From assembly GCF_001306455.1 (NCBI RefSeq), contig NZ_LGTQ01000012.1, positions 283,853-347,852 of the forward strand: a DNA stretch of 64,000 bases, written 5' to 3'. The position numbers and the translations under genes were made by a program. Position 1 is the first letter of the stretch. Each line of letters starts with the position of its first letter. This DNA comes from Jiulongibacter sediminis. Its GTDB lineage: Bacteria > Bacteroidota > Bacteroidia > Cytophagales > Spirosomataceae. Of the stretch, positions 8,097 to 15,458 are shown piece by piece. The notes under the pieces were generated by a model. The model was not told where the DNA came from and made no database searches. It saw only the letters and a program-made list of their open reading frames with translations.

Positions 8097-10109
8097 TCAC
8101 ATAAATTCGTTAACTAATTTTTCAATTTTACTAATGTGTACCCTGAAAAACTCCATTTCACTAGAATCGATATTCTTAGCATGAGCGTCGGTTCGGTACT
8201 TGTTTATCACTTCTAAACAAGCGATTGTTTCTGATTTATTAGTTCCAAAAATATTATTAAAGGAAGCTTCTTGGTAGTACTTATTAATGAGTTTAGACAG
8301 GTCTGAAAAATAGATTTCTGTTTTAATGGGATCAAACAATTCTGAGTATTCCTTTCCACGAGATTGTGACTTCCTAGGATCTCCAAAAACGTCAATTACT
8401 TTTTGAAATGCATCACTTTTCCCAAAATGAGACTGGAGTTGCATTCGTACAACTTGACGCAATTCTGACTCCAATTTGTTTCTTCGTTCAGAAATTTCTT
8501 TCCATCGTTTTTCGGGTGACTTAAGTTTAGCCTGGTATTGATTCTTTGAAATTAAATATTGCTTGATTGATTCAATTTTAAAAAAGAAGGAACCATCGTT
8601 CTCATCAATAACACCGTAGCCTTTTAGGTGGGCTATTAACTCTGTGGATAAATTCGCCAAATCCATAAAAGAATCAATATCATCAAGAGCAAGGTAAGTA
8701 AGCATATCATATTCCTCTGGATAAAATTCTATAAGTACCTGAAGAATCATGTCGAAGTAATGTCCGTATCGTTCACCAAAGAGTTTTTTAGCCTCTTGGT
8801 ACTTAATTTTGTCAATTTTTACAGGCCGATTCGAGGTAGCTTTTTCATTGGCTATACTACAAACATGCCTGATAAGGTAAGGATGCCCCCCGAAATCTTC
8901 ATTCAGTTTTGAATAAACAATTTCATCAAATTCAAGGCCCATGTATCCTCCTAGTTTTGAAACCATTTCCGTGGTTTGATCTAAGTTAAATCCCTGAATA
9001 AATTCAAAAGGAACTTTATTAAATATTGGATTATCTGTAGATTGAATTCTCGGAGTTTCTAATGCTTTGGGGTTAGTCCCTACTATTAGAAATGTAAATA
9101 CTGAAGTTTTTTCTTCCCGGAGGAATTTTTGGAATTTTGATCTAATAGTTTGCCAAAATAGAACAAAATCTAACTCCGTTTTCCAAAAATGGTTCGGAGA
9201 AGTACCTGGGGAAATATTCTCTATCTCATCAAAAATGAAAAGGACTGGTTTCTGTCCCAATTTTTTATAAACTCTCTTGATATCTTTTTCAAAGCTTTCA
9301 CTTGCTTGCTCCTCATTGTATTTTTCCTCTGGCTCTAACTGCGACTGAACATTATTCTGTTTTTTAATTTCCTTCATTAAAAACAAAAGTGCCTTAAACC
9401 ATCTCTTCTGGTTGAAAGCCGTATCTTGACAGTCAATTACTACACTTGGAATACCTTCAACTTTTAGAGCTCTATGAACTCCGTTCACAACTGATGTTTT
9501 TCCGGTTTTTCTCAAACCAAATAGTCCAGAATTTTCCTTTGACTTATGCCGATTTATTAATTTCTGTATCAATTTCGACCTACCAAAAAAGAAAAAGTCT
9601 TTTGTGATCGGTGATTCAAAAGCGAATAAATCTCTTTCAAAAAAGAAATTTCTGAATCGATTTTTTACGAAATATGAATTAGAGGCATAGAAATAATCAT
9701 CATATGAAAATGGAATTACTACTCGGGATTCAGGATCACCCTTAAGGAGGCTTGAAACTCTTTGCTGAATGTTTTTATCTCTGCTAATTAAGACACAACA
9801 AACCGTTTCAAGTCTTAAATCAGAAAATGCACTATATACATATTCGATTGCATCCAATGACCTTGGCTCAAAATCTGTATAAGGACTAAAAATTACTGCT
9901 ATTTCTCTCTCAATGTTGAACATTTCCTTAAAATCCCTTGTAGGTTTCATTAGAAAATAACTATAACTGGATTTATGATTCAACTTGAAATTAGCCCCTC
10001 CATTAGTTATGTACCAATCTTTGGCGAGGAATTCAACAATTGTCTTTTCGTCAGAATCTAGATGAGAAAGTCTAACATTCGGATTCATTCCAGGGAAAAG
10101 TTCGCTCAT
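8097..10109 (-). CDS. Large P-loop NTPase (AAA/STAND-like) with unknown N-domain and HEPN-like C-end
   Basis: 670 residues, no signal peptide or membrane helix. The N-terminal ~190 residues form an alpha/beta domain (IAVIFSPYTDF, then LETVCCVLISRD) that I cannot assign. An NTPase core follows: Walker A GLRKTGKTS near 198-206, Walker B VLFIFDEIE near 288-296, a sensor-like FLIVGTNP, and a winged-helix-like GGHPYLIRHV segment. That order matches the MNS/STAND ATPase group (ATPase_2/AAA_16-like). The last ~120 residues are helical and contain YRTDAHA near 638, resembling the Arg-x(n)-His motif of HEPN domains. The gene is visibly richer in A+T than its neighbours and stands alone between carbohydrate genes, suggesting acquisition. 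NTPases of this build often serve in anti-phage defence; that role is inference. Confidence 0.7.
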   Translation of the reverse strand: MSELFPGMNPNVRLSHLDSDEKTIVEFLAKDWYITNGGANFKLNHKSSYSYFLMKPTRDFKEMFNIEREIAVIFSPYTDFEPRSLDAIEYVYSAFSDLRLETVCCVLISRDKNIQQRVSSLLKGDPESRVVIPFSYDDYFYASNSYFVKNRFRNFFFERDLFAFESPITKDFFFFGRSKLIQKLINRHKSKENSGLFGLRKTGKTSVVNGVHRALKVEGIPSVVIDCQDTAFNQKRWFKALLFLMKEIKKQNNVQSQLEPEEKYNEEQASESFEKDIKRVYKKLGQKPVLFIFDEIENISPGTSPNHFWKTELDFVLFWQTIRSKFQKFLREEKTSVFTFLIVGTNPKALETPRIQSTDNPIFNKVPFEFIQGFNLDQTTEMVSKLGGYMGLEFDEIVYSKLNEDFGGHPYLIRHVCSIANEKATSNRPVKIDKIKYQEAKKLFGERYGHYFDMILQVLIEFYPEEYDMLTYLALDDIDSFMDLANLSTELIAHLKGYGVIDENDGSFFFKIESIKQYLISKNQYQAKLKSPEKRWKEISERRNKLESELRQVVRMQLQSHFGKSDAFQKVIDVFGDPRKSQSRGKEYSELFDPIKTEIYFSDLSKLINKYYQEASFNNIFGTNKSETIACLEVINKYRTDAHAKNIDSSEMEFFRVHISKIEKLVNEFM

Positions 10110-10405
10110 AGTTTTTTTCTATTTTGTTTTCCAAGGAAGTCCTTTAATTGTTACTTTTTTGCTCAAATTTTGTGCCTTCAAATATCAAACTTCCATCATC
10201 GAAGTTAGTCTTAGAATTCTAAATTATAGCAAATTTCCCAACACTTTCTAAATCGTTTCGTCTTGAAGATGTTTAGGGTGAACGTAGTTTCCCGTATTCA
10301 GGAGGTCAGACCTTTACTAGGTCTGACCCATTACTTCCGACAGCCCTGTACAGTCTTTTGTTTTGGAAAAGTTTTCTTTGTCTGACATTTCTCAACCTTA
10401 TTCAA
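10110..10405. other. Divergent intergenic region
   Basis: 296 bp separating the minus-strand NTPase and the plus-strand GH28 gene; both promoters should lie here. The left half is A+T-rich like the NTPase gene. The right half carries a perfect stem-loop described separately. No convincing TAnnTTTG box was found on either strand. Confidence 0.4.
10304..10328. repeat. Perfect 9-bp stem-loop of unknown role
   Basis: GGTCAGACC, a 7-nt loop, then GGTCTGACC: a perfect inverted repeat about 80 bp before the GH28 start. Neither side is followed by a T-tract, so a standard intrinsic terminator is unlikely. It could be an operator or a small interspersed repeat. Confidence 0.5.
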
Positions 10406-11734
10406 ATGCATTTCAAAAAACTGTTCTCCTTTTCTGCCTTTCTCTTTTTGATGGCTTGTTCTACTTCTAAACCAGCTGCAGAACTCTGGCCGGATGGTAC
10501 GCCGATCTCCGACTGGTTCAGACAGACCGATAAATTGGCTATCGAGGACCTTGGTAAAGCCTATCCAATTACCGAATATGGCGTGGTAGCCGACAGTTCT
10601 TTGCTGCAAACAGAAGCCATTCAGGCCGTCATTGACTCGGCCGCGGCCAATGGTGGAGGCGTCATCGTTATTCCCGAGGGCGTTTTTCTCAGCGGAGCTT
10701 TATTCTTCAAACCCGGTACTCACTTGCACGTAGCGGAAGGCGGCAAATTGAAAGGCTCTGATGATATCAGCAATTACCCCATCATGCCCTCCCGAATGGA
10801 GGGGCAGTCGATTGACTATTTTCCGGCCTTGGTGAATGCTTATGGCGTAGATGGTTTTTCGATTACCGGAAATGGCGTCATTGACGGAAACGGACTGAAC
10901 TATTGGAAAGCCTTCTGGCAACGCCGGGAAGAAAATCCACAATGCACGAACCTCGAAGTCTCTCGTCCTCGACTGGTCTTTATCCGGGACTCCAAAGATG
11001 TTCAGGTGCAGGATATCACGTTGCAAAACTCCGGTTTCTGGAGTTCGCATTATTATCAATGCGAGAATGTCAAAATTTTGGATGTCCGCATTACTTCGCC
11101 GCATGAGCCCATCAAAGCTCCCAGCACCGATGCCATTGACATTGATGTGTGTTCAAACGTACTCATCAAAGGCTGCTACATGGCGGTGAATGACGATGCC
11201 ATTGCCCTCAAAGGAGGCAAAGGGCCTTTTGCCGATGAAGACCCGAATAATGGAGAAAACACGAATATCATTATTGAGGATTGTGAGTTCGGCTTTTGTC
11301 ACTCGGCCCTGACCTGTGGCAGTGAATCTATTCATAATAAGAACATCCTTTTCCGGAATATCACCGTGAGAGATGCCGTCCGTATCCTTTGGCTAAAAAT
11401 GCGACCTGATACCCCTCAGCATTATGAATACATCACTGTTGACAACGTCAACGGAAATTCCCGAAGCCTTTTGTATATCAAACCCTGGACGCAGTTTTTT
11501 GACCTGAAAGGTCGCCCGGATGTACCTATCTCCTACTCCGATCATATCACCTTAAAAAACATGAATGTTAACTGCGATATCTGGTATGATATGCGGATCA
11601 CCGAGAACGACAGCCTCTCTGATTTCCGTTTTGAGAATCTGGTAATTACCTCAGAAAATGCTGACTTTGACCCGTCTATTATTGACGGCTTGAGTATGGA
11701 AAATGTGGTGGTGAATGGCAAAAAGTTGGATTAA
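10406..11734 (+). CDS. Glycoside hydrolase family 28 lipoprotein (polygalacturonase-like)
   Basis: 442 residues starting at the ATG at 10406, chosen because it gives a short SPII signal with lipobox LMAC; an upstream in-frame ATG at 10358 adds 16 residues that do not improve it. A right-handed beta-helix pattern runs through the protein, with GH28 motifs: STDAIDI near 250 (family N-T-D), VNDDAIALKGG near 270 (catalytic Asp pair), FCHSALTCGSES (replacing the GHG motif, His kept) and LWLKMRPDT (in place of RIK). The catalytic Asp residues are present, so activity is likely, but altered motifs III and IV argue for a non-standard substrate such as a rhamnogalacturonan or exo-acting pectin linkage. 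It is anchored to a membrane through the lipidated Cys. Confidence 0.88.
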   Translation: MHFKKLFSFSAFLFLMACSTSKPAAELWPDGTPISDWFRQTDKLAIEDLGKAYPITEYGVVADSSLLQTEAIQAVIDSAAANGGGVIVIPEGVFLSGALFFKPGTHLHVAEGGKLKGSDDISNYPIMPSRMEGQSIDYFPALVNAYGVDGFSITGNGVIDGNGLNYWKAFWQRREENPQCTNLEVSRPRLVFIRDSKDVQVQDITLQNSGFWSSHYYQCENVKILDVRITSPHEPIKAPSTDAIDIDVCSNVLIKGCYMAVNDDAIALKGGKGPFADEDPNNGENTNIIIEDCEFGFCHSALTCGSESIHNKNILFRNITVRDAVRILWLKMRPDTPQHYEYITVDNVNGNSRSLLYIKPWTQFFDLKGRPDVPISYSDHITLKNMNVNCDIWYDMRITENDSLSDFRFENLVITSENADFDPSIIDGLSMENVVVNGKKLD

Positions 11735-11896
11735 TTGCGTCAAAAAGTATTGACCGACTTTACAGAATTTTCTGCCATTCGTCACTGAGACATCACCGTA
11801 CACTGATTTGCCGGAATTTTGAAAGAAAGGGAAACTACCTTTCGGAGAAATACAGACGGATATGACCGTTTGATTCTTCGATTAAACCTTTCTGTG

Positions 11897-12826
11897 ATGA
11901 AATTTAATTTCCCGGCAACCTTCCTTTTTTTGATCACCGCTTTGGTGTCATTTGCTCAAGATAAAGAAGGCTCCAAAGATCATCCGCTTTTCCCGCGTTT
12001 TGGTAACAGTACCATCTATGACTACGAAGAAACCAGCTTTGACCGTTACTCCATGGCCACAGGCCAGACGACAGATTACTCCCAACTGACAAAAAAGAAG
12101 CAGATAGAGGGGAAAATCGTCCGTATTTTCTACACTATCAGCACGTCCGACGCTTCTTCGTATGAGATTTACAGCAATTATCTCAAAGCTCTGAAGGCCA
12201 AAGGGGCCGAGATCTTATTCAGTTGCTCAGACAATGATTGCGGAAAATACCTTTGGGATGCCCTCACCAAAGAAACGAGTTTTTTGATTCCGGCCTATTA
12301 CGGCGAAAGCAAAGGCTATATCGCTTCAAAATTCAGTCATAACGGAAAAACCTTCTATGCCATTATTTATGCCGGGTACGGTTTGGGTGAACAGGGTTAC
12401 GAAATCCATGTCATTGAAACTGAGGAAATGGATCAAAAAATAGATCTCGATGGTATTGAAGCGGCCATGAAAGAGAAGGGTAAGGTTTCGTTGTACGGAA
12501 TCCTTTTTGAGACCGGATCAGCCAAACTAAAACCAGAATCAAAAGAAGAAATTGCTCTGGTTGCTCAATACCTGAAAGCTCACCCAGCGGAGAATGTCTA
12601 TGTGGTAGGCCATACCGATAATACCGGACGTTTTGAGAATAATATGAGCCTTTCAGAACAAAGAGCTCAGGCCGTGAGTCTGTCGCTTCAAAAAGACTAT
12701 GGAATAGCAGCAAACCGGCTCAAAGCCGCAGGCGTTGGTCCGGTAGCTCCTGTTTCTGATAACGTATCTGAAGAAGGCCGAAGCAAAAACAGACGGGTGG
12801 AATTGGTACGAAATGCTGTAAACTAA
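11897..12826 (+). CDS. OmpA-family protein with DUF4892-like N-domain
   Basis: 309 residues from ATG 11897; this start gives a clean signal peptide ending SFAQ, whereas the upstream in-frame TTG at 11819 would bury it. The N-terminal part (about 25-190), from HPLFPRFGNS onward, looks like DUF4892. The C-terminal OmpA domain (about 200-309) has YGILFETGSAKLKPES, the peptidoglycan-binding GHTDNTGRFENN (Asp) and an LSEQRAQAV Arg. It should anchor the envelope to peptidoglycan. It stands 162 bp after the GH28 gene and appears to be its own unit. Confidence 0.88.
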   Translation: MKFNFPATFLFLITALVSFAQDKEGSKDHPLFPRFGNSTIYDYEETSFDRYSMATGQTTDYSQLTKKKQIEGKIVRIFYTISTSDASSYEIYSNYLKALKAKGAEILFSCSDNDCGKYLWDALTKETSFLIPAYYGESKGYIASKFSHNGKTFYAIIYAGYGLGEQGYEIHVIETEEMDQKIDLDGIEAAMKEKGKVSLYGILFETGSAKLKPESKEEIALVAQYLKAHPAENVYVVGHTDNTGRFENNMSLSEQRAQAVSLSLQKDYGIAANRLKAAGVGPVAPVSDNVSEEGRSKNRRVELVRNAVN

Positions 12827-12876
12827 TCAACTTTTGTCCTGTCGGTCGAACTGAATACTACACAAGTCTAAAATAG

Positions 12877-12907
12877 TTTACCGGGAAAGAAGTGTATTTT
12901 AGTTTTG
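12877..12907 (+). promoter_or_regulatory. Bacteroidetes-type promoter for the 12932 gene
   Basis: TTTA at 12877-12880, a 19-bp gap, then TAGTTTTG at 12900-12907, matching TAnnTTTG with the usual spacing to a -33 element (TTTG expected, TTTA seen). It overlaps the possible TTG start at 12905 and so favours the next in-frame TTG at 12932 as the true start. Confidence 0.55.
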
Positions 12908-12931
12908 CGGGCAAATCAAAAGATACGTTTC

Positions 12932-13600
12932 TTGAAACAACTGTTATTTTTCATTCTTGCTTTAACTACTTCCAGGACAATTTTGGCTCAGGAAGCTGTT
13001 CCAAAGTCTTCTTCTCACACTCCTCCTATCCCCGTTGAACTCTTTGTAGGAAACAGAGCCTTAAACATTTTGGCGGTAACGAGAAAACCATTCAAAGAAG
13101 GGGGAAAGCTCGGTTATTTCAATTTTACAAATTACACGGGCGACTTTAAAAACAGTGGAGATCATAACGAATTTGCTTCTCAGTCACTTCTTACATACAA
13201 AATCGCTAAAAACCTGAATGCTACGGCAGGCTTCCTGATAAATCATGTAACCGGATTCAGAAAGCAGGTTGGTCTGCAATACTCATATGCGAATCAGAAA
13301 TGGTTAGTTGTGCTGGTTCCCGTGGTTGATCTGGCCGATGGACATAATTTGGAAATGATGGATCTCGTAGAGTTCAAACCGAAAATAAACGACAAACTCA
13401 AGCTTTACACTCGTCTTCAGGGACTTATCATATATGACCCAACAGAAAAGCATCATTCAAGGAGTTATATAACCGCAAGACTCGGGCTTTCAGTAAAAAA
13501 CTATCAGTTTGGTCTGGGACATACCACTGACTGGTATGGAGAGAATAGGTTTGTCAAGCAAAATACGGGACTCTTTGCACGGGTTTTATTGGAACATTAG
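12932..13600 (+). CDS. Small predicted outer-membrane barrel protein, unknown function
   Basis: 222 residues from TTG 12932 (an earlier TTG at 12905 lies inside the predicted promoter; no ATG occurs early). A signal peptide ends TILAQ. The rest is a series of alternating hydrophobic/polar strands of 8-12 residues with turns (YANQKWLVVLVPVVDLADG, LKLYTRLQGLIIY, YQFGLGHTTDWYG) and ends in an aromatic/basic strand (LFARVLLEH), a pattern expected of an 8-10-strand outer-membrane beta-barrel. I recognise no family. It resembles small Bacteroidetes porin-like proteins found beside transport genes, but no partner is obvious here. Confidence 0.7.
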   Translation: MKQLLFFILALTTSRTILAQEAVPKSSSHTPPIPVELFVGNRALNILAVTRKPFKEGGKLGYFNFTNYTGDFKNSGDHNEFASQSLLTYKIAKNLNATAGFLINHVTGFRKQVGLQYSYANQKWLVVLVPVVDLADGHNLEMMDLVEFKPKINDKLKLYTRLQGLIIYDPTEKHHSRSYITARLGLSVKNYQFGLGHTTDWYGENRFVKQNTGLFARVLLEH

Positions 13601-13748
13601 GGCAATATTTTAGAATTTGACAAGCCCTTTTGTCTACAAGGCAACTATACTTTTGGGTATTTAAAAGTCACTAGAAAAATAAGCTTATTGAAAGAGGTTT
13701 TTGATTCGGGCAGTTTATTGATAATTTCAATGCTCTTATCAAAGACCA

Positions 13749-15455
13749 ATGCATTTACAGACTAAACTCAATCAGGAAAACACTTACGACGCCATTGTTA
13801 TTGGCTCGGGAATCAGCGGCGGCATAGCTGCCAAAGAACTTTGTGAAAAAGGACTCAAAACCTTGGTTCTGGAAAGAGGTCGTGATGTCAAACACGTTCA
13901 GGATTACCCAACAGCTTTTTCAAATCCATGGGATTTTGACCACCGGGGAAGAATGCCGCGGGCAGATGAAAGTCAAAATCCGATTGTCAATAAATGTTAT
14001 GCCTACGAAGAGGCCACGGAACATTTCTTTGTCAAAGATCAGGAGCATCCCTACATCCAGGAGAGGCCATTTGACTGGATTCGGGGCTATCAGGTTGGAG
14101 GAAAGTCACTGATTTGGGCCCGGCAAACACAACGCTGGAGTGACTTCGAATTTGAAGGCCCGGCCCGTGATGGTTTTGCTGTAGACTGGCCCATCCGCTA
14201 TAAGGATTTGGCACCCTGGTATAGCCATGTGGAACGGTTCGCCGGTATCAGCGGCAATAAAGATGGCATTGACTCTTTACCAGACGGGGAGTTTCTCAAA
14301 CCCTGGGAGCTCAATTGTTTGGAAAAACACATTCAGCAAAGAGTCAAAGAAAATTACGCTGACCGGAGAGTGATCATCGGTCGCTGTGCCCACCTTACAG
14401 ATCCTCAGGAACATCATTTAGCCGCAGGCCGATCTGCCTGTCAGGCCCGGCATTTATGTTACCGCGGCTGCCCGTATGGAGCCTATTTTTCGTCCAACTC
14501 CGCCAGTTTACCCGCGGCAATGGCCACAGGCAATCTGACCATCAGACCCGACTCTGTGGTTACCGAAATCCTTTTTGATGAGCAAAAAAATAAAGCAACG
14601 GGTGTCAGAGTGATTGACCGTATCAGCAAAGAAGAATTTGTGTACAAAGCCCGAATCATTTTTGTCAATGCGGCCTGTCTGAATACCAATTTATTACTGA
14701 TGAATTCAAAAAGCAGTCGTTTCCCGGAAGGCCTCGGCAACGAAAACGGCTTGCTTGGCAAATTCATAGCCTTTCATCAATACCGAGGTCAGGGTTCTGC
14801 TTCTTTTGAGGGTTTTGAGGACCAATATTATTTTGGCCGCAGGCCTACTTCAGCCTTTATGCCCTCTTTCCGAAACCTTCGGAAACAGGAGATGGATTTT
14901 CAACGGGGTTATATGGTCGCCTTCTCTGCTTCCCGGGCGAGAGGCGTGCAGTCTCCTGAAAGTTTCGGGGCTCCGCTCAAAGAAAGTCTTTCCGAAATCG
15001 GGCCATGGCAGATTTACATTCAAATGCAGGGGGAGACCATCCCGAAAGAGAGCAACCATGTGCGATTGAGCGAAACAGAAACTGATGACTGGGGAATGCC
15101 GCAACTCATTACCAGCATCAGCTATGATGACAATGATCACAAGATGATGAAGGACTTTCAGGAGCAGGCCAGCGAAATGCTGGAGAAAGCTGGTTGCCAA
15201 AAGATTTCTATGTTTGATTCTCAACAAAACCCCGGCCTTGACATTCATGAAATGGGTGGCGTTCGCATGGGCAAAGACCCGAAAGCTTCTTTACTCAATG
15301 AGTGGAATCAAATGCATGCCTGCCAAAACGTTTTTGTTACCGACGGAGCTTGTATGACTTCCGTGGGCAACCAAAATCCGTCGCTCACCTTTATGGCTTT
15401 AACAGCCCGGGCAGTGGACTATGCCTATAAAAGTCTGAACCGCCTTGATCTTTAG
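13749..15455 (+). CDS. GMC-family FAD-dependent oxidoreductase, orphan
   Basis: 568 residues. The FAD-binding Rossmann start is YDAIVIGSGISGGIAAKEL (near 14-32) with the LERGRD acidic end of strand 2, and the GMC C-terminal block includes GGVRMGKDP, VFVTDGACM and NQNPSLTFMALTARA. A Cys-containing stretch (CQARHLCYRGCPYGA) sits where the second GMC protein (46902-48641) has a fuller CxxCxxCxxxC cluster. No signal peptide. GMC enzymes oxidise alcohol groups of sugars or polyols. Homologues often pair with a gluconate-dehydrogenase subunit-3 protein, but none is adjacent here. It converges with the GH20 gene, 3 bp apart. Substrate unknown. Confidence 0.88.
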   Translation: MHLQTKLNQENTYDAIVIGSGISGGIAAKELCEKGLKTLVLERGRDVKHVQDYPTAFSNPWDFDHRGRMPRADESQNPIVNKCYAYEEATEHFFVKDQEHPYIQERPFDWIRGYQVGGKSLIWARQTQRWSDFEFEGPARDGFAVDWPIRYKDLAPWYSHVERFAGISGNKDGIDSLPDGEFLKPWELNCLEKHIQQRVKENYADRRVIIGRCAHLTDPQEHHLAAGRSACQARHLCYRGCPYGAYFSSNSASLPAAMATGNLTIRPDSVVTEILFDEQKNKATGVRVIDRISKEEFVYKARIIFVNAACLNTNLLLMNSKSSRFPEGLGNENGLLGKFIAFHQYRGQGSASFEGFEDQYYFGRRPTSAFMPSFRNLRKQEMDFQRGYMVAFSASRARGVQSPESFGAPLKESLSEIGPWQIYIQMQGETIPKESNHVRLSETETDDWGMPQLITSISYDDNDHKMMKDFQEQASEMLEKAGCQKISMFDSQQNPGLDIHEMGGVRMGKDPKASLLNEWNQMHACQNVFVTDGACMTSVGNQNPSLTFMALTARAVDYAYKSLNRLDL

Positions 15456-15458
15456 GAA

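Noticed and set aside
14850..15248. 132-codon open frame opposite the orphan GMC gene.
   Set aside because: Shadow frame inside a conserved FAD oxidoreductase.
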